A stretch of DNA of 64,000 bases from Amorphus sp040750475 (lineage in GTDB: Bacteria; Pseudomonadota; Alphaproteobacteria; Rhizobiales; Amorphaceae), in the NCBI RefSeq assembly GCF_040750475.1, contig NZ_JABJVY010000007.1:124001-188000 (forward strand), read 5' to 3'. Below, piece after piece: positions 8,516 to 17,068 of this stretch; positions within the stretch are counted from its first letter, which is position 1, and the number at the start of each line of letters is the position of its first letter. Below the pieces are notes generated by a model, which was not told the origin of the DNA, made no database searches, and saw only the letters and a program-made list of their open reading frames with translations. The translations under genes and the position numbers were made by a program.

Positions 8516-9289
8516 ATGGAGGCGCTGGACGAGACGCGGGACACGATCCCCACCAACCTGCGGCTCCTGATGGTGATGGAGGCGGTTGCCGCCGCCGGGG
8601 TGCCGGTGACGCCGACCCAGGTGAACCAGGCGCTCGGCCTGCCCAAGCCAACGATCCACCGGCTGTTCGCGACCTTGGAGGAGGAGGGCTTCCTGCAGCG
8701 CGACGTGGACGGGCGCAGCTACGCCCCGGGTCGGCGGGCGCGGGAGATGGCCGGCGGCATCCTCTCCTCCCTGCGGTTGCGCACGGCGCGGCTGGCGATC
8801 CTGACCCGGATTGCCGAGACGATCGGGGAGACCTGCAACATATCGCTGCCCGAGCGCGATTCCATGATCTATCTGGAACGCGTGGAAACGGCCTGGCCGC
8901 TGCGGATCCAGCTTCCGGTCGGCACACGGGTGCCGTTTTACTGCACCGCGTCGGGCAAGATGTATCTGAGCTCGCTACCGAACCGCCATCTCGACCGCTA
9001 CCTCTCCGCAGCACCTCTGGAGCCGCGCACGCCGCACAGCCTCACCGATCCCGACCGGTTGCGCGCGGCACTTTTGCAAACCAGGGCCGAGGGGTTCGCC
9101 AGCGACGACGAGGAATTCATGGAAGGGATGGTCGCCGTGGCAGTCCCGATCCGGGATCTCAACGGGCGCCTGTTCGCGACGCTCTCCTTTCACGCACCGA
9201 CCCAGCGCTTCGACATTGCACGCGCAAAAACATTTCTGCCGGACCTTCACGCCTCGGCCGCGGAATTGTCCCGGCTCTCCTTCGAGTAA
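8516..9289 (+). CDS. iseR: IclR-family regulator, probable regulator of isethionate degradation
   Basis: 257 residues. The N-terminal winged helix (about 10-80) includes VTPTQVNQALGLPKPTIHRL and LEEEGFLQRD. The effector-binding domain (about 90-250) includes GTRVPFYCTASGKMYLS and EGMVAVAVPIRDLNGRL, standard IclR features. It is divergent from iseJ-xsc across a 235-nt gap that holds a dyad. IclR proteins named IseR are reported beside iseJ in isethionate-degrading bacteria, which fits. The start at 8516 has an AAGGGG match 13 nt upstream, which is wide, so the start is not certain. The regulator class is secure; the ligand is inferred. Confidence 0.8.
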   Translation: MEALDETRDTIPTNLRLLMVMEAVAAAGVPVTPTQVNQALGLPKPTIHRLFATLEEEGFLQRDVDGRSYAPGRRAREMAGGILSSLRLRTARLAILTRIAETIGETCNISLPERDSMIYLERVETAWPLRIQLPVGTRVPFYCTASGKMYLSSLPNRHLDRYLSAAPLEPRTPHSLTDPDRLRAALLQTRAEGFASDDEEFMEGMVAVAVPIRDLNGRLFATLSFHAPTQRFDIARAKTFLPDLHASAAELSRLSFE

Positions 9290-9434
9290 AGCGCCGGGCG
9301 AAAAAATGAGTGCGGTTTTTCGCAGAAACCGGCGCGACGGAGCAAAGCGCCGCCTCGGGGCTGTAGCCGGCAATAATCAGAAGGCCGACCGGCGTCGAAT
9401 GGCGCGGAGTTTAGGCCCGAAACAGGGGGGAGGC

Positions 9435-10583
9435 ATGATCCTCACCGTCAATGCGGGCTCGTCGAGCCTGAAGGTTGCGGTTTTCAATCGCGGCGGAGAG
9501 CTCGCCGAGGTCGCCTCCGGCATGGTGGCCCGGATCGGGACCAATGCCGTAATCAAGCTCACCGACGACGTGCGCGGCGAGACCTCGGGCGCGGTCGAGG
9601 CGCGCGATCATGGCGAGGCGCTTGCGCGCCTGATCGAGGCGCTGGCCCCGGTTTGGGAGCACCGGCCGCTGTCGGTCGTCGGTCACCGGATCGTACATGG
9701 CGGTCCCAACCTGCATGCACCGCGCCTGCTCGACAACGATGTCGTCGCCGAGCTGGAGCGACTGGAACCGCTGGCGCCGCTGCACCAGCCGATCAATCTC
9801 GCTTGCGTGCGCGCCGTCGCCGACATCGCGCCAGCCATCCCCCAGGTCGGCTGCTTCGACACCGGCTTTCACCACACCATGCCGTGGACCCAGTCGGCGT
9901 TCGCGCTACCCCAGCAGTTCCATGAGGAGGGGCTGCGCCGCTACGGCTTCCACGGGCTCAGCTACACCAGCGTGTCCCGCCGGCTCGAAGCGCTTCGGCC
10001 CGACCTTCTCGCCGGTCGGGTGATCATCGCCCATCTCGGCAACGGCGCTTCCATGTGCGCTCTTTCCGAAGGGCGCAGCGTTGCGACCACCATGGGTTTT
10101 TCCACCCTCGACGGGCTGGTGATGGGCACCCGTTGCGGCCAGATCGATCCGGGCGCGCTGCTGCATCTGATGCGGGCCTACGGTATGACGCTGGAGGAGT
10201 TGGAGCGGCTGCTCTACCGCAAAAGCGGGCTGACCGCGCTCTCCGGAGCCGGGGGCGATATGCGCGACATCGAAGCGGCCGGGACAGATGCGGCCGAAAG
10301 CGCGATCGCCTTCTTCGCCGCCCGGGCCAAGCGTGAAATCGGCGGTTTGACGGCGGTGCTCGGCGGGCTGGACGGTCTCGTCTTCTGCGGAGGGATTGGC
10401 GAGAACTCAGCCCGCATCCGCAGCGAAATCGTGGATGGGCTCGGCTATCTCGGCCTTAAGATCGACTCGGAAGCCAATATAGCCAACGCTGCGGAGGTCG
10501 GCGTCGGCGCGACGCCAATCTTGGTGGTGCGCACCAGCGAGGAGGAGGTCATCGCCGAGGCCGCCCATCGCCTTACGCGTTAA
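9435..10583 (+). CDS. ackA: Acetate kinase
   Basis: 382 residues. Acetate kinase interconverts acetyl phosphate plus ADP with acetate plus ATP. Family motifs appear in order: LTVNAGSSSLKVAVF at the start, VGHRIVHGG, CFDTGFHHTMP, YGFHGLSY, AHLGNGASMCAL, GLVMGTRCGQIDPG and FCGGIGENSARIR. The ATG at 9435 follows a GGGGGGAGG tract; an open frame back to 9216 overlaps the IclR gene and is not used. It lies 145 nt after the IclR gene on the same strand. Near xsc its obvious substrate is the acetyl phosphate released by Xsc. Most xsc clusters carry pta at this place, and none is visible here. Confidence 0.93.
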   Translation: MILTVNAGSSSLKVAVFNRGGELAEVASGMVARIGTNAVIKLTDDVRGETSGAVEARDHGEALARLIEALAPVWEHRPLSVVGHRIVHGGPNLHAPRLLDNDVVAELERLEPLAPLHQPINLACVRAVADIAPAIPQVGCFDTGFHHTMPWTQSAFALPQQFHEEGLRRYGFHGLSYTSVSRRLEALRPDLLAGRVIIAHLGNGASMCALSEGRSVATTMGFSTLDGLVMGTRCGQIDPGALLHLMRAYGMTLEELERLLYRKSGLTALSGAGGDMRDIEAAGTDAAESAIAFFAARAKREIGGLTAVLGGLDGLVFCGGIGENSARIRSEIVDGLGYLGLKIDSEANIANAAEVGVGATPILVVRTSEEEVIAEAAHRLTR

Positions 10584-10647
10584 ATCCTGTAAAGTCTCGC
10601 CGTCGACGTGAAAGCTGCGCGCAGACGCACCTGTCGAGGAGGGAACG

Positions 10648-11775
10648 ATGAAGATCCAAGCGGCCGTGCTGGAGGAGATCGGGCGCCCCACGCCCTATGC
10701 CCGTTCGAATCCGCTTCGCATCGAAACCTTGGAGTTGGACGCGCCGCAATCGGGTGAGGTCCTGGTCCGGATGGTTGCCGCCGGCCTGTGCCATTCCGAT
10801 CTTTCCGTGATCAACGGCGACCGGCCGCGGCCGCTGCCGATGGCGCTGGGCCACGAAGCGGCGGGGATCGTCGAGGCGGTCGGGGCGGACGTTACCGATC
10901 TTACGCCGGGCGACCCGGTGGTCTGCGTGTTCGTTCCGAGCTGCGGCCACTGTGCGCCATGTGCGGAAGGGCGGCCGGCCCTGTGCGAGCCGGGGGCGGC
11001 GGCGAACGGCGCCGGAACCCTTCTGTCGGGTGGCGTGCGGCTGAGCGGACCGGACGGGCGTGTGCTGCACCATCTGGGAATTTCGTGCTTCGCCGACCAT
11101 GCCGTGGTGTCGCGCCGCTCCATTGTGAAGATCGACAAAGACATTCCGCTGCACATCGCCGCGTTGATGGGCTGTGCGGTGCTGACGGGTACGGGCGCTG
11201 TTTTCAACACCGGTGCGGTGCCGCCGGCCTCCAAGGTCGCCGTCGTCGGGCTGGGCGGCGTCGGGCTTGCCGCCGTCCTGGGAGCGGAGGCGGCCGGCGC
11301 GGAGACGATCGTGGCGATCGACATGCTGGACGACAAGCTGGAACTCGCCCTGAAGCTGGGTGCGACCCATGCCTTCAATGCCGCCGATCCCGATCTGACG
11401 GAAAAAGTGAAGGACGTGACCAAGGGCGGTGTCGATTCGGCGCTGGAATTTGCCGGCTCGGCCAAGGCCTTGGCGGGCGCCTATCGGATCACGCGCCGGG
11501 GCGGGACCACGATCACCGGCGGCCTGCCCAACCCGCAGGCGGTGCTGGAGCTTCCGGCGGTGTCTCTGGTGGCCGAAGAGCGGACGCTGCGCGGCAGCTA
11601 TCTCGGCTCTGGCGTACCCTCGCGCGACATCCCCCGCTTTCTCGGGCTCTACCGGCGCGGCAAGCTGCCCGTCGACAAGCTTCTGACCCATCGTCTCACG
11701 CTCGATGAGATCAACATCGGCTTCGATCGTCTGCACGAAGGCGAGGCAATTCGTCAGGTCGTCGAGTTTTCGTAA
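10648..11775 (+). CDS. Zinc-dependent alcohol dehydrogenase (class III-like)
   Basis: 375 residues of medium-chain dehydrogenase. The catalytic-zinc Cys is in AAGLCHSDLS and the His in LGHEAAG. Four structural-zinc cysteines occur in SCGHCAPCAEGRPALC. The Rossmann motif is VAVVGLGGVGLAAVLGA, followed by an acidic Asp (IDMLDDK) that indicates NAD preference. GAGGAGGG precedes ATG 10648, 64 nt after ackA. Alcohol dehydrogenases of this class occur next to xsc and ackA in related clusters, but I cannot name the substrate. Reduction of sulfoacetaldehyde, oxidation of another alcohol, or an NAD-dependent alternative to the GMC enzyme are all possible. Confidence 0.85.
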   Translation: MKIQAAVLEEIGRPTPYARSNPLRIETLELDAPQSGEVLVRMVAAGLCHSDLSVINGDRPRPLPMALGHEAAGIVEAVGADVTDLTPGDPVVCVFVPSCGHCAPCAEGRPALCEPGAAANGAGTLLSGGVRLSGPDGRVLHHLGISCFADHAVVSRRSIVKIDKDIPLHIAALMGCAVLTGTGAVFNTGAVPPASKVAVVGLGGVGLAAVLGAEAAGAETIVAIDMLDDKLELALKLGATHAFNAADPDLTEKVKDVTKGGVDSALEFAGSAKALAGAYRITRRGGTTITGGLPNPQAVLELPAVSLVAEERTLRGSYLGSGVPSRDIPRFLGLYRRGKLPVDKLLTHRLTLDEINIGFDRLHEGEAIRQVVEFS

Positions 11776-11857
11776 CCCGCAACGGATAGGGTGTCGAAAG
11801 GCCTTGGCCGCTAACAGCGTCGAGCCGCGCTCCGATGCAAAGTAGAAGGATCACGCC

Positions 11858-12964
11858 ATGCAGTTCGCCCGTCGGACAGTCACCAAAGTTGCGGCCTCCG
11901 CATTCGCCGCGCTCATTGCCTTCGCGCCGGCGGCGCAGGCCTGTACCGGCATCACGCTGACGGCTAAGGACGGCACCGTCGTGCGTGCACGCACGATGGA
12001 ATTCAACGTCAATCTTCAGTCGGAGGTCATTCTCGTCCCGCGCGGCTATGAGCGCACGGGTGAGACGCCGGACGGCAAGCCGGGCCTGAAATGGAAGGTC
12101 AAGTACGCCAATGTCGGCACCAATCCGGAAGGGCTGCCCTACGTCGTCGATGGGCTGAACGAGAAGGGGCTCTCGATGGGCCTGTTCTACTTCGATCAGT
12201 CCGCGAAGTATCAGCCCTATAAGCCGGAGGATGCGTCGAAGACGATGGCCTCCTGGCAGCTCGGCTCCTACATTCTCGATAACTTCGCGACCGTCGAGGA
12301 GGTCAAGGCGGCGCTGTCGGACGTCGTCGTCGCGCCGGTCGTCTTCAAGGCGTTCAACATCGTCCTGCCGGTGCATTTCGTGGTGACCGACCCGACCGGG
12401 GCTTCGATCGTCATCGAGTATGTCGATGGCAAGCTGAATATTCACGACGATCAGATCGGCATCATCACCAACAATCCGCCGTTCGATTGGCACATGACCA
12501 ATCTGCAGAACTATGTGAACTTGAGCGTGACGAATTCCGCGCCGCAGAAATTGGGTGACGTGACCATCGAAGGGTTGGGTCAGGGGACCGGCCTACTCGG
12601 CATGCCGGGCGATTTCACCTCGCCGTCCCGCTTCGTGCGCGCGGCCATTTTCGCCCATGGCATCGGTCCGGTGGCGAACAGCGACCATGCCGTGTTCCAG
12701 GCCTTCCACATCCTGAATAATTTCGACATTCCCAAGGGCGTGGCCCGGGCCGACGAGGCAAGCTCCGACGGCAAGATCTCGGCCGACTACACCCAGTGGA
12801 CCAGCGCCAACGATCTCGCCAACAAGCGATTCTACTTCCGGACCTACGACAACAGCGACATCCGCTTCGTCGATCTGACCAAACAAAAGCTCGACGGCGA
12901 CGATATCCAGACCTGGTCGATGGACGGATATGAAGTCGCTCACGAGCTGGGCCAGCCGGAATAG
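11858..12964 (+). CDS. Choloylglycine hydrolase / penicillin V acylase family protein (secreted Ntn hydrolase)
   Basis: 368 residues. A signal peptide ends at AQA/C, so cleavage would expose Cys29 (CTGITLTAKDGTVVRARTME) as the N-terminal nucleophile of the C59 Ntn-hydrolase family. Further family traits are LNEKGLSMGLFYF, a VIEYVDGKL strand, and TNNPPFDWH leading into NLQNYVNLS. Gram-negative members cleave penicillin V or N-acyl homoserine lactones, and Gram-positive ones cleave bile salts. A free-living proteobacterium makes the first two more likely. AAGGA precedes ATG 11858. A metallo-beta-lactamase-fold gene follows 53 nt later. Confidence 0.85.
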   Translation: MQFARRTVTKVAASAFAALIAFAPAAQACTGITLTAKDGTVVRARTMEFNVNLQSEVILVPRGYERTGETPDGKPGLKWKVKYANVGTNPEGLPYVVDGLNEKGLSMGLFYFDQSAKYQPYKPEDASKTMASWQLGSYILDNFATVEEVKAALSDVVVAPVVFKAFNIVLPVHFVVTDPTGASIVIEYVDGKLNIHDDQIGIITNNPPFDWHMTNLQNYVNLSVTNSAPQKLGDVTIEGLGQGTGLLGMPGDFTSPSRFVRAAIFAHGIGPVANSDHAVFQAFHILNNFDIPKGVARADEASSDGKISADYTQWTSANDLANKRFYFRTYDNSDIRFVDLTKQKLDGDDIQTWSMDGYEVAHELGQPE

Positions 12965-13017
12965 ACGTTCTTCAGCGTCTCTGGTTCGCTGTCCGGCGAG
13001 CTTGGAGGAATGCGGGG

Positions 13018-13749
13018 ATGCAGCGGGTATCGGCCGACAAATGGTATCGTACGCGGCGGCTGGCCGACGACGTTACCCATATCGACGAGCCTCATATCCG
13101 CACGTTCTATCGTTGCAACATCTGGCATGTCCGGGGCCGGGACCAGGACATGTTGGTCGATTCCGGCATGGGCGTGGTCAGTCTCCGCGCCCATGTTGCG
13201 CTGGTGAACGAACGGCCGCTGACCGCTGTCGCAAGCCATACCCATTTCGATCATATCGGATGTCATCACGAGTTTGCGGAGCGATGCGTGCACCATGCCG
13301 AGGCTGAGATCCTGGCGCATCCGACGCGGCAGGCGACGCTCGCCGATTCTTATGTGAACAACGAGATCTTCACCGCCCTGCCGCCGGAGCCCTATCGCGC
13401 AGAAGCCTATGCCGTGGCAGCGGCCCCGGCTACGCGCCTGTTGGGCGACGGCGATGCGATCGACCTCGGCGACCGCTATTTCGAGGTGATCCACACGCCG
13501 GGGCATTCGCCGGGCGGAATCGCACTCTATGAGGCGGCGACGCAGATCCTGTTCTCCGGCGATATCGTCTATGACGGACCGCTGGTGGAGGACTGCTACC
13601 ACTCCGACGCGACTGACTATGTTGCCTCGATGGCGCGGCTCTACGATCTACCGGTGTCGGTGGTCCATGGCGGGCACTTCCCGAGCTATGGTGCGGAACG
13701 CCACAAAGAGATCGTCGGTGAGTGGCTGAAGACGAAGGGCGCGCTCTGA
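13018..13749 (+). CDS. Metallo-beta-lactamase-fold hydrolase
   Basis: 243 residues. The metal site is complete: HTHFDH at residues 74-79, then HTPGHSPGG, SGDIVYDG and VVHGGHF. No signal peptide is evident, so it is likely cytoplasmic. The family spans glyoxalase II, lactonases and thiolesterases, and this sequence does not separate them. GGAGG lies 6-7 nt before ATG 13018. It follows the acylase on the same strand and is convergent with the patatin gene, with 27 nt between. Confidence 0.85.
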   Translation: MQRVSADKWYRTRRLADDVTHIDEPHIRTFYRCNIWHVRGRDQDMLVDSGMGVVSLRAHVALVNERPLTAVASHTHFDHIGCHHEFAERCVHHAEAEILAHPTRQATLADSYVNNEIFTALPPEPYRAEAYAVAAAPATRLLGDGDAIDLGDRYFEVIHTPGHSPGGIALYEAATQILFSGDIVYDGPLVEDCYHSDATDYVASMARLYDLPVSVVHGGHFPSYGAERHKEIVGEWLKTKGAL

Positions 13750-13776
13750 TCGCGCTTTCGAAGGGGCATCGCCGGG

Positions 13777-14982
13777 TCAGTTGCCGGTGGGTGGCCTCGT
13801 CCGCCAGACGTCGCCATTGAGGGCGCGCTGATAGCCGTAGTCGAACAGCGCCGTCATGTAGTCTTGGTCGAACGGCGCGGGCAGCTCCTTGTCGAAATCG
13901 CGGCCGACATAGGTGACGTAGAAGGCGACGCCCCGGCTCTTGGCGATATCGTACATGATCTCGATCGATTGGATGCCGTGGCGTTTGATGATGGTGGAAA
14001 GCGAGCGCCCGGCGATGGAGAAGGTGCGCGCCTTGGTCTGCTCGAAGCGCGGCTGCATGGTGTTGTTCATCAGGATGTAGAGGGCGCGTTTGCGCTTATC
14101 CAAGGATGCCCGCCGGTCTCGTGTGGCTTTGATTCTCGAGGGAAGGGTCAGAACCTGCATGGTGGATCCGCCGTCCACGTGCATTTCCTTGAAGGTTTCT
14201 CCGTCGGCAATCGCGGTGATGTAAACCGGCGGGAATACGCCGGGGATGGCGGCAGACGCCTGCAGGACGTCCAGGAACAGCTTGCGCCGGTTGGGGGCAG
14301 GGGTGGCGGCGATCGCGCCCATATCCCAGACCACGGGGCGCTGGGCATCGAGATTGGTGGTCACCACGTAGAGCCGGCGGCCTTTCTTGTGCTCGGCCGC
14401 GATCTGGTCGAGCATCCGCTTGGTGACCTTCTGCTCCATGGTTTGGCGAAGCGGCGCCGAGCTCGCCGCGGCCGCACCGCCGATGATGCCGCGTAGGCCG
14501 ACAATCTGAAAGATCTGGTCGCGACCGATCTCCGTGTAGATAGACTTCAGCTCCTTGTCGTAGGCGGGACCGAGAAACACGAACGGCGCCATCAGCGCGC
14601 CGGTCGAGACGCCCGACACCATATCGAAATCCGGGCGTTTGCCGGTCTTGCTGAGGCCAACCATGACGCCGGCGCCATACGCGCCGTCTTCGCCGCCGCC
14701 GGAAATCATCAGCCAGTTGACGCTGCCGTGATTGAGGATCTCCATGCCGTTCACGGCGACTTGGTTCATCACTTGCGCCACCACATGATCGCGGAAGTTC
14801 GAGCCGTCATCATCGGCGTAGAAGCGGATATTTTCGAAGCCGGGGACGGTTGCCGCCGCCTGGTCGTCCGCATCGAAATCCGGCCGTTCCGGCAACGACG
14901 CGCAGCCGGCAAGGGCGAGAAGGGTCAGCGCGAGCGCGGCGACCGGCAGTCGCAGACGCCTGGAACATGTGCCGTACGCCAT
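13777..14982 (-). CDS. Patatin-like phospholipase, predicted lipoprotein
   Basis: 401 residues. The N-terminal signal ends in the lipobox ALAGC, so it should be lipid-anchored. The patatin fold shows the oxyanion loop GGGEDGAYGAG, the nucleophile elbow GVSTG (Ser126) and the catalytic Asp in HVDGGS. These enzymes are acyl hydrolases of phospholipids. ATG 14982 follows AAGGGGG; start codons further upstream lack a lipobox at the right distance. It is divergent from lipA. Confidence 0.88.
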   Translation of the reverse strand: MAYGTCSRRLRLPVAALALTLLALAGCASLPERPDFDADDQAAATVPGFENIRFYADDDGSNFRDHVVAQVMNQVAVNGMEILNHGSVNWLMISGGGEDGAYGAGVMVGLSKTGKRPDFDMVSGVSTGALMAPFVFLGPAYDKELKSIYTEIGRDQIFQIVGLRGIIGGAAAASSAPLRQTMEQKVTKRMLDQIAAEHKKGRRLYVVTTNLDAQRPVVWDMGAIAATPAPNRRKLFLDVLQASAAIPGVFPPVYITAIADGETFKEMHVDGGSTMQVLTLPSRIKATRDRRASLDKRKRALYILMNNTMQPRFEQTKARTFSIAGRSLSTIIKRHGIQSIEIMYDIAKSRGVAFYVTYVGRDFDKELPAPFDQDYMTALFDYGYQRALNGDVWRTRPPTGN

Positions 14983-15397
14983 GGCGGAGCCCCCTTGCAG
15001 CATGGCAAATTGTGCGCCTGCAGCCGATTGGCCGGACGCTCGTGCCCCAGTTGCCTCATTCTTAGCCAAATTCGCGCACACCCGCAGCCGAATTCTGCGT
15101 GCCCGAACAGGCCCTGGACCGATACGCCCGAAAGGCGAGGCCGACGTGCTTCTCGTGCGGATCGCCGCCTGATCGCGCATTGCATGCAGCTTCCTGGCTT
15201 TGCCGGCGAGAGCCTCTATGTGTCGCAGGAGCCCCAGCTCTGAGCCGGAAGCGGTTCAAGCCGCGCGCACTTTGGGCTAAGGGAGGGGGTGCACCGACGT
15301 TCGCGGCTTGAGATGAGGAGCGCGCGACGGGGTGCGCGGGCCGTCGGGCAGAGGCGGCCTTGAACTTGCGTGGCCGACGCCCAACAATGAGCGGACT
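14983..15397. other. Intergenic region between the patatin gene and lipA
   Basis: 415 nt with divergent leaders. I see no gene, no convincing -35/-10 pair and no strong hairpin. Open frames here lack ribosome binding sites and recognisable residues. Confidence 0.4.
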
Positions 15398-16363
15398 ATG
15401 GTGACACTTCTCGACACGACCGACCGCCCCGCCGAAATCAGCCGTCCGCGCCATCCGGAAAAGGCGCGCCGGCCCGACACGCCGATGCAGCGCAAGCCGG
15501 ACTGGCTGCGCGTGAAAGCGCCGGGCTCGCCCGTTTATCGCGACACCCAGAAGATCGTGAAGGACAACGGCCTCGTCACCGTGTGCGAGGAGGCGGGCTG
15601 TCCGAATATCGGCGAATGCTGGTCGAAGAAGCACGCCACCTTCATGATCATGGGCGACACCTGCACCCGCGCCTGCGCGTTCTGCAATGTGCGTACCGGC
15701 ATGCCGGAGCCGCTCGACGGCGAAGAGCCGCGCAAGGTGGCGGAAGCCGTCGCCATGCTCGGGCTGCAGCATGTGGTGATCACGTCCGTCGATCGGGACG
15801 ACCTCGCCGACGGCGGCGCGGAGCATTTCGTGGAGGTGATTTCCGCAATCCGCGCGGCCGCGCCCGGTACGACCATTGAGATTCTGACGCCGGATTTCCT
15901 GCGCAAGCCCGGTGCGCTGGAGCGCGTCGTCGAAGCCAAGCCGGACGTCTTCAACCACAATCTGGAAACCGTGCCCGGGCTTTATCTGACCGTCCGCCCC
16001 GGTGCGCGCTACTACCACTCCATCCGATTGCTGGACCGGGTGAAGCAGCTCGATCCGACCATGTTCACCAAGTCCGGCATCATGGTCGGGCTCGGGGAGG
16101 AGCGGAACCAGGTTCTGCAGCTCATGGACGATCTGCGCTCGGCGGATGTGGACTTTCTGACGATCGGCCAGTACCTGCAGCCGACCCGCAAGCACCACGT
16201 GGTTGAACGGTTCGTGACGCCGGAGGAGTTCAAGTCCTACGAGGCGATCGCCTATGCCAAGGGCTTCTTGATGGTCTCGTCGAGCCCGCTGACCCGCTCG
16301 TCGCATCATGCCGGAGAGGATTTCGCCCGGCTGAAGGCGGCCCGCGAAGCCAGATCACAATGA
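15398..16363 (+). CDS. lipA: Lipoyl synthase
   Basis: 321 residues. This radical-SAM enzyme inserts two sulfur atoms into octanoyl groups on lipoyl domains. The auxiliary-cluster cysteines are C63, C68 and C74 (CEEAGCPNIGEC), and the radical-SAM motif CTRACAFC supplies C89, C93 and C96. The C-terminal RSSHHAGE provides the conserved Ser ligand. ATG 15398 is used because it leads into the expected N-terminus; the open frame runs further upstream without support. It is followed by a COQ10-like gene, a common alphaproteobacterial pairing. Confidence 0.96.
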   Translation: MVTLLDTTDRPAEISRPRHPEKARRPDTPMQRKPDWLRVKAPGSPVYRDTQKIVKDNGLVTVCEEAGCPNIGECWSKKHATFMIMGDTCTRACAFCNVRTGMPEPLDGEEPRKVAEAVAMLGLQHVVITSVDRDDLADGGAEHFVEVISAIRAAAPGTTIEILTPDFLRKPGALERVVEAKPDVFNHNLETVPGLYLTVRPGARYYHSIRLLDRVKQLDPTMFTKSGIMVGLGEERNQVLQLMDDLRSADVDFLTIGQYLQPTRKHHVVERFVTPEEFKSYEAIAYAKGFLMVSSSPLTRSSHHAGEDFARLKAAREARSQ

Positions 16364-16492
16364 TGTCGGGTCGCTTCGAGCTTTGATCGCGAACCACGAC
16401 GGCGGGCCGGACGTTAGCGCAGAGAGCGAGTTTGCCGGTGCCGCGTTTCGTCTCTGAATTGAATCTAGCCCGTGTCGGACCGAAAGACCCCG

Positions 16493-16945
16493 ATGCCGCA
16501 TTTTGAAACCACACGCCGCGTCGCCCATACCGCCGAGGACATGTTCGACCTTGTTGCGGACGTGGAGAAGTATCCGAATTTCGTTCCGCTGTGCCAGTCG
16601 CTGACGGTGCGCGGACGGCGCGAACAGGACGACGGGACCGAGCTCCTGATCGCCGACATGACGGTCGCCTACCGCTTTATCCGGGAGACGTTCACGTCGC
16701 GGGTGCAACTCGACCGCGCCAATCAAACGATCTTCGTGGAGTATTTGGACGGGCCGTTCCGGCACATGGAAAACCGCTGGACCTTCAAACCGATCGACGA
16801 GGGTCACTGCGAGGTCGGCTTTTTCATCAACTACGAGTTCAAAAGCCGAGCGCTGGCCGCCGTCATGGGTTCGGTGTTCGACCGCGCCTTCCGCCGGTTC
16901 GCTACGGCCTTCGAAGAGCGCGCTGACGAGGTCTACGGGACCTGA
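16493..16945 (+). CDS. COQ10 / RatA-like START-domain protein (ubiquinone-binding)
   Basis: 150 residues. The polyketide cyclase/START fold is recognisable from MFDLVADVEKYPNFVPLC, the YLDGPFRHMENRW strand and FINYEFKSRALA. Coq10 chaperones ubiquinone to the respiratory chain; the E. coli relative RatA was described as a ribosome-binding toxin. In alphaproteobacteria the gene regularly follows lipA, as here (130 nt). I prefer ATG 16493 over a GTG at 16472, because family members start close to the F-x-T-T-R-R segment and neither site has a strong ribosome binding site. Confidence 0.85.
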   Translation: MPHFETTRRVAHTAEDMFDLVADVEKYPNFVPLCQSLTVRGRREQDDGTELLIADMTVAYRFIRETFTSRVQLDRANQTIFVEYLDGPFRHMENRWTFKPIDEGHCEVGFFINYEFKSRALAAVMGSVFDRAFRRFATAFEERADEVYGT

Positions 16946-17068
16946 ATAAACAAGGTCTTCTTCTTCGTTCGCGCCATCTCGCCGTGCTCGCGGCTGCGCG
17001 GGCGCGGCCAGCAGAGGTGTGTTCCTTCGCCTCAAGCCCTTCCGCTCAGATGGAACCATCCGACCGTT

